A stretch of 64,000 nt of DNA, taken from the NCBI RefSeq assembly GCF_003054445.1, contig NC_042508.1:1178001-1242000 (forward strand), read 5' to 3'. The notes beneath the pieces were generated by a model. The model was given only the letters and a program-made list of their open reading frames with translations. It was not told the origin of the DNA and made no database searches. The first letter of the stretch is position 1, and each line of letters opens with the position of its first letter. A program made the position numbers and the translations under genes. Below, in pieces: positions 45,970 to 56,355 of this stretch. This DNA comes from Pichia kudriavzevii. Taxonomy: Eukaryota > Ascomycota > Pichiomycetes > Pichiales > Pichiaceae.

Positions 45970-47583
45970 TCACATTGCCATATCACTGTCTGCATCGTTT
46001 TTATGATTGAATTTACAAAACCTTTCAACAATTTTATCATCAGTCAGTCCCGTATTTACACGCTCTTGAATGGTTATGGGCTCGCAAGGATAACCTGCGG
46101 AAGAAGCGGGTATACGTATTGATAATTGTCTGGCCTTTAAAGAAACTATGTCGTCAAAATACTTTTCTTGTGTATCCACAGTCTCTTGAGTATCTACACA
46201 CTCGTTCCTCCCATGTCTCTGTCGAAACCACGGATGAAGCGTTGCTTGTTCAACTGTCAGTCTTTTATCTGGGTTGACCACTAATAATCTACTGATAAGG
46301 TCAAGGGCAATATCATCAATTTCATCCCAGTAAGGTGAATAAAATGCAAATTTTGCTTCTAATATCTGTTGTCTCATTGAAGGTGGCCCTAACTCTTCAC
46401 TAAACGGTGGAAATCCACAGAGACAAACATATAACAATACACCAACAGACCACATATCGACCGACTTGTTATATTTCCTATACTGTGAATTGGCTAGCAC
46501 CTCAGGCGCAACATAGGCTGGAGTTCCACATAAAGTTGTTGTAAACTGAAACTTTCCAATTGACTTTGCCAAACCAAAGTCTGCTATTTTCACTTGCACA
46601 GACAACTCTCCTTCATCCCATGGTTGTTTGTATTTTTGGTTGGGCCTGGTTGGAATAATGCTTAACAAGATATTCTCTGGCTTCAGGTCACGATGAACAA
46701 TATCCTTTGAATGTAAATATTCTAATCCTTGTAGAAGTTGCCTGGTTATTTCCTTTGTCTCCTCTTGACCCAGTTTTCCTTTAGTCACGATTCTATTAAA
46801 CAATTCGCCACCATTAACTTTCTCAAGGACCAAAAATGTTGTCATAGAATTGATGTTAACTGGCTCGATATATTTATCGTAAAATCCCACAATATTGGGG
46901 TGATTTAGGTTCATTAATATTTCTAGTTCCCTATTTAGTTGATTAGCATCTTCACTTATGTTTGTTGGATTGAAGATCTTCACAGCACACACAACCCCAG
47001 TTTTCCTATTCCGAGCTTCTTTAACCTGAGCATAATGACCCGTTCCTAGCACTTTATTGGTCAAAATATATTCATCAAAGAACGAACTGACATCCGATCT
47101 GAACGCGTCGTGATAGCTAACAATAAAATGCAAACTGGATGCAAATGAGATCTTATCACCATCTCTGAGTAAAGCTGAGTTATTTCTTCCCACTATAACA
47201 TCATTTATGTATGTTCCATTTGAGCTAAAATCTTTTACTAAGATTAAACTTCTGTTGTTTAAGCTTTCACCAATTACAAATTGACAGTGCAAAGATGAAC
47301 AATCATTTTCCCGTATTATAATATCATTATTCTTAGAAGATGATCTTCCAATGCTTATAAGCTGTTTGTATGGTATATTTACATCTTCATATTTCGAGCT
47401 GTTCAAACTATGTAAGGTTGCAAACACTGCCATATTAGTTATCTTTGGGCGTTTGGTAGAGCGTTCCAGTTCATTTTGTTCTTGAGCACTGGACTCTTTA
47501 AAATCAAGCCTTGGATCGCCAAGAGATACTTTTAGCTGTCTCTTCTTACCCGGCTGTAGCATATCTATCCTATTTAATGACAT
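45970..47583 (-). CDS. DUN1: DNA-damage checkpoint kinase Dun1
   Basis: FHA-containing Chk2-family kinase that acts below Rad53 and raises dNTP supply by removing Sml1 and Crt1. The 537 residues (S. cerevisiae 513) have one FHA domain (about 75-160: SIGR with Arg80, SSLHC, then SNGTYIND with Asn122). The kinase domain spans from about 172 to 450. It contains the glycine loop LGTGHYAQVKEA, the lysine in CAVKIF, HRDLKPENIL, DFGLAKSIG and the activation segment TLCGTPAYVAPEV. The run GFPPFSEELGPPSMRQQILE plus AFYSPYWDEIDD matches Dun1 nearly word for word. One FHA and the length exclude Rad53; Mek1 is less similar. Confidence 0.95.
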   Translation of the reverse strand: MSLNRIDMLQPGKKRQLKVSLGDPRLDFKESSAQEQNELERSTKRPKITNMAVFATLHSLNSSKYEDVNIPYKQLISIGRSSSKNNDIIIRENDCSSLHCQFVIGESLNNRSLILVKDFSSNGTYINDVIVGRNNSALLRDGDKISFASSLHFIVSYHDAFRSDVSSFFDEYILTNKVLGTGHYAQVKEARNRKTGVVCAVKIFNPTNISEDANQLNRELEILMNLNHPNIVGFYDKYIEPVNINSMTTFLVLEKVNGGELFNRIVTKGKLGQEETKEITRQLLQGLEYLHSKDIVHRDLKPENILLSIIPTRPNQKYKQPWDEGELSVQVKIADFGLAKSIGKFQFTTTLCGTPAYVAPEVLANSQYRKYNKSVDMWSVGVLLYVCLCGFPPFSEELGPPSMRQQILEAKFAFYSPYWDEIDDIALDLISRLLVVNPDKRLTVEQATLHPWFRQRHGRNECVDTQETVDTQEKYFDDIVSLKARQLSIRIPASSAGYPCEPITIQERVNTGLTDDKIVERFCKFNHKNDADSDMAM

Positions 47584-47827
47584 GCAGCTAGCTTTTAGTG
47601 TTTGGATGGTTGGGATCCAAGGAAGAACTAAAGAACAGAAAATGCAATTGTTGACTTTTGGATTACAATGCTTAAGCGCGTTCTGTAAACAGCGTAAGTC
47701 ATTAAATCATGAAATTAAACTTACATACAACTATAAACGTATCAGGGAAGAAAGGTTTAACAAAGAGGCCCTATAAAATATATTGGAGTAGGAAATAGAG
47801 TATTCAAAAAAAGACACTGCAAAACAT

Positions 47828-48568
47828 TTATTTGAAACATCCGTCAACGGCAAGTTTATCGGCCATAACGTTACCATGGACTCCCGAGTGGCCTTTCACT
47901 TTAACGATTTCCACCTTCCCAGAATTCTCTTCTATCTTCTTCACCAGTTCACGACATTGCTTAACCAGGTCTTTGTTGGCAACATCGGTGCCACTACTAG
48001 TTTTCCAACCGTTTTTCTCCCATGCTTTGCCCCAGTTGGTAATAGCCTCCTTTGAATATTGAGAATCTGTATGAATAACATACGTATTTTTCTTGCCGTT
48101 TTTAACTTCTTCATATGAATTCTCTAGTGCATGCAAGATACCCTGCAGTTCACCTCTGTTGTTAGTCTGTTCACCAGTGACACGACCACTGTAATTTCTG
48201 GGATCATCTGGACCGTAATAAACACCATAACCTGCCTTTGAACCTCCGGTTTTAGCTTTCTGGTTGTTTTTGGATGCACCATCTGTGTAAATCTCAACCT
48301 TTGAATGAGTAAAGGGTTTTGTACTGATGCTAGGTGTTAGATAAGGTTGGGGTGAGCTGCGTAAACTGCGACAACTAGCCAATGATATATTGGGCCTTAA
48401 AGATGGAGGAACTGATGAAAATGAATTTAAATATGCATCTGCTTCAGCCTTTGTTTTGAAAGACTTGTACTGACTACCAGAATAGCCCTTTACCTGATTG
48501 GAACAAGAGTTCCAGTCTGTGTATATACCTTTGGTTCTACCATTTTTAACCGCATAATACTTTGTCAT
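47828..48568 (-). CDS. RNH1: Ribonuclease H1
   Basis: Degrades the RNA strand of RNA:DNA hybrids. In the 246 residues, one N-terminal hybrid-binding domain (about 3-47: YYAVKNGRTKGIYTDW, then FKTKAEADAYL) is joined by a Ser/Pro-rich linker to the RNase H fold (90-246). Catalytic acids are Asp96 (YTDGAS), Glu140 (NNRGELQG), Asp168 (IHTDSQ) and Asp237 (VMADKLA), with His227 in KGHSG. S. cerevisiae Rnh1 (348) has two N-terminal domains; only one is present here. The promoter, shared with RIB4, has an MCB box. S-phase expression is inference. Confidence 0.95.
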   Translation of the reverse strand: MTKYYAVKNGRTKGIYTDWNSCSNQVKGYSGSQYKSFKTKAEADAYLNSFSSVPPSLRPNISLASCRSLRSSPQPYLTPSISTKPFTHSKVEIYTDGASKNNQKAKTGGSKAGYGVYYGPDDPRNYSGRVTGEQTNNRGELQGILHALENSYEEVKNGKKNTYVIHTDSQYSKEAITNWGKAWEKNGWKTSSGTDVANKDLVKQCRELVKKIEENSGKVEIVKVKGHSGVHGNVMADKLAVDGCFK

Positions 48569-48681
48569 ATCAGCAGATCACTGGGCTGGAAATAAAACAT
48601 TCGTCGGGTACTAAATGTACAGGAAGAAGTAAGAATAAATGGCGTCAATGAATGGCAAAGTCGTTTAGGAAAGTAATTCTC

Positions 48682-48687
48682 ACGCGT
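48682..48687. promoter_or_regulatory. MCB box (ACGCGT) in the RNH1/RIB4 promoter
   Basis: ACGCGT is the exact MBF (Mbp1/Swi6) core that drives DNA-replication genes at G1/S. It lies 114 bp upstream of RNH1 and about 105 bp upstream of RIB4. RNH1 is the more plausible target. Confidence 0.45.
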
Positions 48688-48752
48688 TGTATCCTCAGGC
48701 CCATAATCGACAAATTGTGAACATCTTTTGGAGTCAGCCTTTTTCAATGTAG

Positions 48753-49274
<522 letters not shown>

Positions 49275-49510
49275 TTTTTATTTCTTGCTTACGTAATCTG
49301 AAACTCACTTAATATTTAAGTTTATTTTTTTCCTCGCATTTAATTTGAGAGAGAAAAAAAATTTATTAATGTCCTAAATCTATTTACATACTATGTAATA
49401 AAACGAGGTCTAATCTTAGCTCTGAAACCTGTTGTTATCCAAATTGAAGATAAACTAACTTATATATATAGATACAACAATAAGATACCAGTTTTTAGAA
49501 ATAGTTTCCA

Positions 49511-50671
49511 ATGGCTGTCGAGAAGGAGGAAAAGAATATCGTAGCCTTAGTGAGTGAAGAAAATGACAATGATTTTTATTCATCTGACGAAGAGTTAGAT
49601 AAAGGGTTTTCTTTGAACCAGAATAAAACATCAAACGCTAGAACATATGACAAATTTCAAGTTGGCGGCAACGGAGATGAAGATGAAGATGTTAATGCTA
49701 GTGATAGTGATGAAAATGTGAATGGGAACTATAATTTTTCTTCAAAAGAGAGTGAAGCTGTTGATATTGAACTTCCTAAGCAAAAAAAGATGACAAAATC
49801 ATTCATCGACAGAGCAAACGAAGTTAACCGTGAAGAAGAAGAAGCGGATGATGATAATGATGATGATGATCAGTATTTTGGTTTTTTGAGCGGAGATGGT
49901 AGTCAGGATGAAGGCGAAGAAGTTACGAGTGAAAATGCTACTGATTCGAAAACTCCAATCACAGATTCTCAGAAAAAGGAAACTTCTAAGAAGGTGAAGA
50001 AGTTAACCGCCAAACAATTAGAGAAGGAAGAACAAAAGATTAAAAAATCAGGTGTGGTCTACCTGTCATCGTTACCGCCATACATGAAACCACAAAAGTT
50101 GAGACATGTCATGTCTAGGTTTGGTGAGGTTGGTCGTATTTTCTTAAAACCAGAGGATCCTAAGATTTACAAGTCTAGGATTAAATCAGGAGGTAACAAG
50201 AAGAAGAAATTTGAAGAAGGGTGGGTTGAATTTATAGACAAAGCTAATGCGAAGCTGGCTGCAACTACACTAAATGGAAATATACTTGGTGGAAAAAAAC
50301 GCAGCTTTTATCATGACGACGTGATGAATGTTAAGTATTTGAAAGGTTTCAAGTGGTTTGATCTAACAAATGCATTGAACAGGGAGGTTGAGGTTCGTGA
50401 AAGTAAAAAGCAAGCTGAACTATCACAAGCACATAAACTCAATAAAGCATTTATCAAGAACGTTGAAACGAGTAAAGTTGTCACTAGAGTCAAAGAAAGC
50501 AAGAAGAGAAAGCTTGAAAGTAACGATACCAAAGATGCAGAATCACCTACTGAAATACGAAGAAACTTCAAACAAAGAAATGTGGCTACTAATAGAGCTA
50601 ATGCCGATAATTCTATCAAAAATACAAATGAAAATACCAAGATCAAATCTGTGTTAAACAAGATCTTTTAA
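49511..50671 (+). CDS. ESF2: Ribosome biogenesis factor Esf2 (ABT1 family)
   Basis: RRM protein of the small-subunit processome, acting with U3 snoRNA and the helicase Dbp8 in the nucleolus. The 386 residues (S. cerevisiae 316) have an acidic, Asp/Glu/Asn-rich N-terminus to about 160, then a lysine-rich linker. The RRM (about 178-280) contains GVVYLSSLPPYMKPQKLRHV, FGEVGRIFLKPED and EGWVEFIDKANAKLAATTLN. The family block FYHDDVMNVKYLKGFKWFDL follows, then a basic coiled C-terminus. The longer acidic N-terminus accounts for most of the extra length. Confidence 0.95.
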   Translation: MAVEKEEKNIVALVSEENDNDFYSSDEELDKGFSLNQNKTSNARTYDKFQVGGNGDEDEDVNASDSDENVNGNYNFSSKESEAVDIELPKQKKMTKSFIDRANEVNREEEEADDDNDDDDQYFGFLSGDGSQDEGEEVTSENATDSKTPITDSQKKETSKKVKKLTAKQLEKEEQKIKKSGVVYLSSLPPYMKPQKLRHVMSRFGEVGRIFLKPEDPKIYKSRIKSGGNKKKKFEEGWVEFIDKANAKLAATTLNGNILGGKKRSFYHDDVMNVKYLKGFKWFDLTNALNREVEVRESKKQAELSQAHKLNKAFIKNVETSKVVTRVKESKKRKLESNDTKDAESPTEIRRNFKQRNVATNRANADNSIKNTNENTKIKSVLNKIF

Positions 50672-50899
50672 GGTTGACCAGCTTGTAAAAGATTTAATTT
50701 ATAGAAGGAGACACCAAAGTAGGACCTATATATCTGTACAACACTGTCACATTTAAAACAATTTTGTTTGTAAAGTGTACCGCACTACGACATCAAGCGG
50801 CGCCATTTTTTTTTTTTCATTTTTTTCAGTTACATGTTTCTGAAAATTCAAACTGATGTCTTAAGTAAGTACTGAATTTTCCTTCCTTGATTTACAAGG

Positions 50900-53800
50900 A
50901 TGTTGGCTGTGAAACCATCTAGAAGACGTATATTTTTCTCTGTGGTATACTTAAATGCTGCATCGAAACCAAATGTTGCAGCCTTTTCACATAGGTTTTT
51001 TTCAACAACTTTACAGAATTTAAAGGACGTACAATCAAAAGCACAGAAGTACAAGAGCAAGAGAACAAAGCTGGCACCAGAAAAGAGAATCCAAACACCA
51101 GAAGAGTTATTTCATTCTGCATCTAATGTTGACATTGAAAATTTAAAGAAAGACGTTGAAGAAAGGACAAAATTGAGATATATTGAACCAAACAAACTTT
51201 GGATCTCAAAAATTTTTCCCGATCTAAAATTGCCTCCAAACTTTTCCTTTTACGATGATCAATCAAACAGAGATTATATCAAGTACCAGCTTGTTAAAAA
51301 GTTTGGAGACGTCTCAAATAAATTTGTTTGGAAAGATTTTCAATATAATGAAGTTGCTGTAGGTGATGTTGTTGACCTCTCAGGTAACTTTGAAAAAGGT
51401 GATTTATCAGTGATAATTGGCCTTCCTGAAGATCCCGAAGATCCTAGATATACTTTATTGAACGCATATGGTGAGATTCAGTTTGTTTCGAGATCTAAGA
51501 TGGGAGTTAGGTTGCCTAAAGTGTTTCCGAAAGAATGGTTTTGTAATTCTCTCATGGAAGAAGAACTATTCTGGGAGGGGTTAGACTATGATGAAATTGT
51601 ACCCATTGGTAAGCCAAAATACAAGTTAGAAGATGTCATTGACAGAAATAAGATTTTTGAAAGTGCTATTGCTAGGTCAATCTCAGGTGAAAATGCTGTC
51701 AAAACTTATATATTACCATCACTTCTATCAGGCCTGGTATCTCAAATCTTATCGAAAATTAACACCAAGGCATGGCAAATTTTACCTAATACAAATGTCA
51801 AACTAGAAATTGTGCACAATATCTTACAAAGTAACGAGGGGCCAATTCAAATTACCCTTTATCAAATGTACAGAGCAGTCCAGTTAACTGACCTTAAAAT
51901 TTTAATGAATAATTTGAAAGTTACTAAGGCTGAAGACATAAGCAAAGCATATAAATTGTTATTTGACACCATAACTAAAAACCTCTTTATCGGTAATCAA
52001 TATGACTCAATTAGCTTGGGAAAAACTGTATGCGGTGGCTCAAATTTGAATCTTGAGGTTGACATCGTTGACTTTTACGCCTTTATATTGGGTCTGCGGA
52101 AAAATAATCAATTGTTCATGCATGATGCATTTACTAAGGCATCGTCTTATGTCCTGGCTCTCCCATTGAATAGAATTGTCAGATTTAATGGAATGGTCCA
52201 GGCATTCAAAGATGACAACTCGCTATACCCTCTATTGTCTGGTTATTTGAAGGATAAAATCGAACAAAAAAATATCAAGAATGCCAACTATAAAAAGATA
52301 TTACCATTCTATATAACATTCATTGATTTGCTAAAACTCTACTGTTCAGGATCGGTTCAGAACAACATATTAGAATCTTTTGTCATGAAAATCATGAGAA
52401 ATATTCCAGATTATAAAGATCTTGATATAACTAACTCCATCGTTTTTGACCTATTATTAAAAACTAATGAAATCACGTCACGCGAGGGGCCTTCCAAATG
52501 GTGGGACAACGCTATGCTGCCTTTCAGTGGTGTTTCACTAAAAGCTGACATGGAACAAGCATATTATGATTCAATTACGGAGGAAAATATCTCTAGCTTT
52601 GTTGATCTTGAGCACGATTCAACTGACAAAAGGGTCAAATTCAATGACATTGTTTATTGCATTGACTCCGAAAACCCCCTAGAAATTGATGACGGTATCT
52701 CAGTCAAGAAACTAAATCAAGATGAATACTTAGTTAGTACTTTTGTTGCGGATCCATCCTCATATTTAGAGCCAGAAGATTTGATATCCAGGATTGCATT
52801 AGAAAGAGGTTTGACTCTTTACTTGCCAGACCTCTCAGGTACTAATGCCATTCCCCTTCTACCTCTTGAATTTGGTAAAAAAATTCAGCTAGGTTATTTT
52901 GGACAAGATACAAGAGCGTTGAAAATATCATTCAAGTATAATGAGAAAACTAAAAGGGTTGTACACTTAAGTGATGATGAGGTTATTAACTTTGGTGTGG
53001 CAAATAGGTTTGTTAAAATCGATTACAATTCTGTCAATAAATTACTGTCAAATGACCCGCTTACAGAGTCTATTCTTCATGAAAAATTGGCCAATTCGGA
53101 TATTCCAATATCTCAAGTCAAACAAGACCTTCACAGTTTAAGTATAATTTCTCAACATTTAAATGATGAGGCGACTAAATCTGGTCGTATCTCTTTGTTT
53201 GACCAAATTAACGTTAAAAAGGAGATAGCGAACATTACTGAAAATGAAGATAAACAAATCCAACTTGTTTTCAAAGATATTTATAATGACGATACCATTA
53301 AAGATGCACAGTTGCAGGGAGCGAAATCAGAACAGTTGGTTTCAGAAATCATGGTCAAAGCAAACAATATTGCTGGTAATTTTTTTGCAAGAAATAAAAT
53401 ACCAGCTATCTATAAAATTCAACTTCCACTAGAAATGTCTCCTCAAGTAGCAGCGTTCTCGAAGAACGTTACTCTTAAGAAAAATGCTGACTTTAAGGAT
53501 TTGACAATATATCAAGAATACTTGACTAAGTCAACGATAGCTCCTTTCCCAGAAAAACATGAATTTTTGAACATTACTCGTTATGCTACAGTTACTTCTC
53601 CGTTGAGAAGATTTTGGGATTTTGTTAATCATTGGCAATTGCATTCTTTCTTATCTACGGGTAAACCCAAGTTTACGCAGGATCAAATAGACTATATGAC
53701 CTTGCAGCTTAAATATAAAGATGAACTAAACACAAAATTAGCAAATAAGGTTATTGGATTTTACACCTTCAAAGCATTGCAATATTTACAAGAGCATCAA

Positions 53801-54058
53801 GGCCAAGAAGGACAGCTATTGTTTAAGGTGATTGTTACCAAGAAACCTAGCGAGGACGGTTTAATTGAAGTTATCCTTTTGGACTATGGTGTCAGGTGTA
53901 TTCTGGAAACCAGCTGGTATGCTTTGAACGCAGAAAAAGCTGACACACCAAAGGCTGAAACCAAAGATGTTGCAATAGGTGACATCATCGATGACGCAAC
54001 TATTAAAGATATTGACTTACTCGATGGGTCTATTTTATTGACGAGCAAATCTGTTTAA
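50900..54058 (+). CDS. DSS1: Mitochondrial 3'-5' exoribonuclease Dss1 (degradosome)
   Basis: Catalytic RNase II-family subunit of the mitochondrial degradosome, partner of the helicase Suv3. The product has 1,052 residues (S. cerevisiae 969). A basic presequence ends near FSTTLQNL. The N-terminal region (WISKIFPDLKLP, VAVGDVVDLSGNF) is followed by the RNB domain from about 590. There the metal-binding loop is IDSENPLEIDDGISVKKL, then come FVADPSSYL and ERGLTLYLPD. The other end of the active site is RYATVTSPLRRFWDFVNHW. An S1-like end has FKVIVTKKPSEDGLIEVILLDYG. Essential active-site aspartates are present. A Puf3-like site follows the stop. Confidence 0.95.
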   Translation: MLAVKPSRRRIFFSVVYLNAASKPNVAAFSHRFFSTTLQNLKDVQSKAQKYKSKRTKLAPEKRIQTPEELFHSASNVDIENLKKDVEERTKLRYIEPNKLWISKIFPDLKLPPNFSFYDDQSNRDYIKYQLVKKFGDVSNKFVWKDFQYNEVAVGDVVDLSGNFEKGDLSVIIGLPEDPEDPRYTLLNAYGEIQFVSRSKMGVRLPKVFPKEWFCNSLMEEELFWEGLDYDEIVPIGKPKYKLEDVIDRNKIFESAIARSISGENAVKTYILPSLLSGLVSQILSKINTKAWQILPNTNVKLEIVHNILQSNEGPIQITLYQMYRAVQLTDLKILMNNLKVTKAEDISKAYKLLFDTITKNLFIGNQYDSISLGKTVCGGSNLNLEVDIVDFYAFILGLRKNNQLFMHDAFTKASSYVLALPLNRIVRFNGMVQAFKDDNSLYPLLSGYLKDKIEQKNIKNANYKKILPFYITFIDLLKLYCSGSVQNNILESFVMKIMRNIPDYKDLDITNSIVFDLLLKTNEITSREGPSKWWDNAMLPFSGVSLKADMEQAYYDSITEENISSFVDLEHDSTDKRVKFNDIVYCIDSENPLEIDDGISVKKLNQDEYLVSTFVADPSSYLEPEDLISRIALERGLTLYLPDLSGTNAIPLLPLEFGKKIQLGYFGQDTRALKISFKYNEKTKRVVHLSDDEVINFGVANRFVKIDYNSVNKLLSNDPLTESILHEKLANSDIPISQVKQDLHSLSIISQHLNDEATKSGRISLFDQINVKKEIANITENEDKQIQLVFKDIYNDDTIKDAQLQGAKSEQLVSEIMVKANNIAGNFFARNKIPAIYKIQLPLEMSPQVAAFSKNVTLKKNADFKDLTIYQEYLTKSTIAPFPEKHEFLNITRYATVTSPLRRFWDFVNHWQLHSFLSTGKPKFTQDQIDYMTLQLKYKDELNTKLANKVIGFYTFKALQYLQEHQGQEGQLLFKVIVTKKPSEDGLIEVILLDYGVRCILETSWYALNAEKADTPKAETKDVAIGDIIDDATIKDIDLLDGSILLTSKSV

Positions 54059-54491
54059 AATATCCATACTTGTAAATAGTATTGTAGAACTCCCTTGAAT
54101 TATATGTTTTCTGTGAATTACTGTAGGCTTTGAATTTTATAGTTTAAAAAGTCCATGAATTTATAAATGTCAAGCCAATTTACTGATACTACCCAAAAAG
54201 CTTTAAATATTATTCACTGTAATTTTTAAAGCAACCCCGATTTGATGTGTATTATTTGCTAAAATTGTAGAACTCGGGAAGAGCTCTCTTGCTGGGGTTG
54301 TGAAACCGTAAAAGAGTTAAGAAGATGTAGTTACTTCTTTACAAGTCTCTTTGGACTACTGAAGGGAATTAATTGATTGGTCTATCTAAAATGTACTTTA
54401 GTTTATTATATATTATCTAATTATATCACGTTGACTTTATTAAAGTTCAGAAAATGTCAAAAACAAGAAAAAATATAGCATATTTAACCAG
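54059..54491. other. Convergent intergenic region DSS1/MFS transporter
   Basis: AT-rich, 433 bp, two 3' ends. Apart from the Puf3-like site nothing is recognised. Confidence 0.55.
54071..54078 (+). promoter_or_regulatory. Puf3-type RNA element in the DSS1 3' UTR
   Basis: CTTGTAAATA puts UGUAAAUA 12 nt after the DSS1 stop, again with C at -2. Same motif and placement as after MSK1. Exact match seen; binding is inference. Confidence 0.55.
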
Positions 54492-55937
54492 TTAAAGGAG
54501 GAATTGGAATTCTGGAGAATCGTCACCTATAGTTCTCCTGCGGCCTCTATCATCAATTCCAGTCTCAATCACCCTTTGGTTTTGCTTGTTTCTTCTGTAA
54601 AAAAGAATTGAAGATGTCATACTGCAAATCGACGAGATCACTAGACATCCAAGGGTAAAGGCGTGGCCCAAAGTGTAATTTGGAGGGGAGCGATATACTT
54701 GAGGACTAATTGCACCAGAGACATTGCCTAATGTTTGGTTCAACCCAATTGAGGTGTATCGTTTATACCTCGGAGCTGTATTCGAGGCAATCCACGATTC
54801 ATTTATACCAGTGCCCGTATATATTGAAAAGGCAACAAGATAACATGCAAAATATTTAACACCATCATTTTTTACAGCAAGTAACAATATGTACCCTGCT
54901 ATTCCAAAGATGTTAGTAAAAGCAATAAAAGGACCTCTCATTCGGGTTCTATCAGACAATTCAGCTGCAACTAAAAAGACAATACCGGCAAATAAATAAA
55001 CAGGAACTCCCAAATATTGTGCTTCTAAAGCATCATAACCTAAACCAGATTTTAAGATAGAAGGTAGGAACGTTGAAAACCCATATAGGCAAACATCCTG
55101 CGTGAATTGTATTACATATGAAAGGTGTGTCTTGTAATCAGCAATTGCTTCTAAAACCTCCGACCACTGGAATGAACTTGAATCCATAAAGAAAACCCGG
55201 CGTCTTTCTCTGTCCTCATAAGCCTGTTTTTCTTCTTCGGTTTTTATCAACCCTGTGGGGTTATCAGGTAAGCCTAAAAACAACCAGATTGATGCTAGCA
55301 ATGATAGGATTCCTTCGATCAAAAAAATGTATTGCCATGGCTTAAGTGATCCAGATGATATTTTGGTGATTCCAGTAGCAATAAGACCCCCGAAGGCACT
55401 TGCTAAAGACGATGACGCAAAAAAGTAAGCTGTTCTTCTGCCCAACTCATCTGGGAAATAATAATCAGTAGCAATAACCGACATACAGCTGAAGAAAGAA
55501 CCCTCGAACAATCCTAGTAGTAGCCGGATGGCCATAAGACTGCCATACCCGGTTGCAAACATTGTACAAAGAGAACAAACTGACCAACAAAAAACCATTC
55601 CAGCAAGATAATACTTTGGTTTTGGACACAACTTCATGAGCCAAACACCTGGTAACATGACAGGTAGGTATGTGGCATACAACACAGATGCAACATTGGA
55701 AAATTGTGTGCTGGAAATTCCTATATCAGCGTTCATGCCAGCAACACTAGCATTACCAATATTGGATCTATCAAGGGATGAAAAAAAGTAAATAGTAGCT
55801 AACATAGGCATCAATCTCCAATCAAACTTATGCACCAACTTCCTCTCAATTTCGGAGAGGTTTTCTAAAGGGCTGACTTTTGTTTCGACGGAGATGCTTA
55901 TCTTATAATTGTCTTTTTCAGAGTCCCTTTCCGTCAT
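54492..55937 (-). CDS. MFS transporter, anion:cation symporter family (Dal5/Tna1-like)
   Basis: Plasma-membrane proton symporter for small organic anions; the family includes allantoate/ureidosuccinate (Dal5), nicotinate (Tna1), pantothenate (Fen2) and biotin (Vht1) carriers. The 481 residues have an N-terminal cytosolic part with the family motif (FDWRLMPMLATIYFFSSLDR) and about 12 membrane spans. SNIGNASVAGMNADIGIS and ATYLPVMLPGVWLMKLCP follow, and GLPDNPTG lies before the central loop. The second half has GINESWIASNTAPRYKR and TLGNVSGAISPQVYR. The substrate cannot be read from sequence. It is divergent from a Zn2Cys6 regulator with GATA sites between them, which suggests a nitrogen-linked substrate (inference). 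Confidence 0.88.
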   Translation of the reverse strand: MTERDSEKDNYKISISVETKVSPLENLSEIERKLVHKFDWRLMPMLATIYFFSSLDRSNIGNASVAGMNADIGISSTQFSNVASVLYATYLPVMLPGVWLMKLCPKPKYYLAGMVFCWSVCSLCTMFATGYGSLMAIRLLLGLFEGSFFSCMSVIATDYYFPDELGRRTAYFFASSSLASAFGGLIATGITKISSGSLKPWQYIFLIEGILSLLASIWLFLGLPDNPTGLIKTEEEKQAYEDRERRRVFFMDSSSFQWSEVLEAIADYKTHLSYVIQFTQDVCLYGFSTFLPSILKSGLGYDALEAQYLGVPVYLFAGIVFLVAAELSDRTRMRGPFIAFTNIFGIAGYILLLAVKNDGVKYFACYLVAFSIYTGTGINESWIASNTAPRYKRYTSIGLNQTLGNVSGAISPQVYRSPPNYTLGHAFTLGCLVISSICSMTSSILFYRRNKQNQRVIETGIDDRGRRRTIGDDSPEFQFLL

Positions 55938-56355
55938 ACTTACTTCTCAATATTATACTTTATACAATTTTATTGTAACTTAGGATATCTATGTTCAAGT
56001 TGGAGTCAGCGTAGTTTAAATAAAAGGAAAAAAACACCCGTCAGTGGAAACCTCAGATAAGAACACCAAAAGTTGACACACTTCGAGTTTGACAAAATAG
56101 GAAACAAAATGTTTTCGTGGCGATAAACAAAAGCGATAACGGAAAATGATCTTCCGCCGGAGCTATCTTCCGTTGATAAGGTACTATACTGCATTGTGGT
56201 TTTATTGCCTTTGTTTATTGTTACATACGCCATGAAAAAAAAAACATTAACTTTGTTCTTTGAAAACCCACGTCTGGTGTGTATATGTCTTCTAGCACAG
56301 TCATTTTTTCTCTAGTGTTTACTAAATTCAACGTGAAATTGTATGTAAATAATTG
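55938..56355. promoter_or_regulatory. Divergent promoter of transporter and Zn2Cys6 regulator
   Basis: Holds two inverted CGG pairs (56140-56172) and four GATAA cores on the plus strand at 56056, 56122, 56135 and 56175, two of them GATAAG. This density within 125 bp is typical of promoters under GATA-factor nitrogen control. The rest is AT-rich with A/T runs near 56230. Confidence 0.65.
56140..56172. promoter_or_regulatory. Inverted CGG half-sites (CGG-N11-CCG and CGG-N9-CCG)
   Basis: CGG at 56140-56142 pairs with CCG at 56154-56156 (11-bp spacer; the arms extend to CGGAA/TTCCG). CGG at 56158-56160 pairs with CCG at 56170-56172 (9-bp spacer). Everted or inverted CGG pairs are the standard operators of dimeric Zn2Cys6 factors. 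One is encoded about 185 bp away, so auto- and cross-regulation is an obvious idea. Confidence 0.6.
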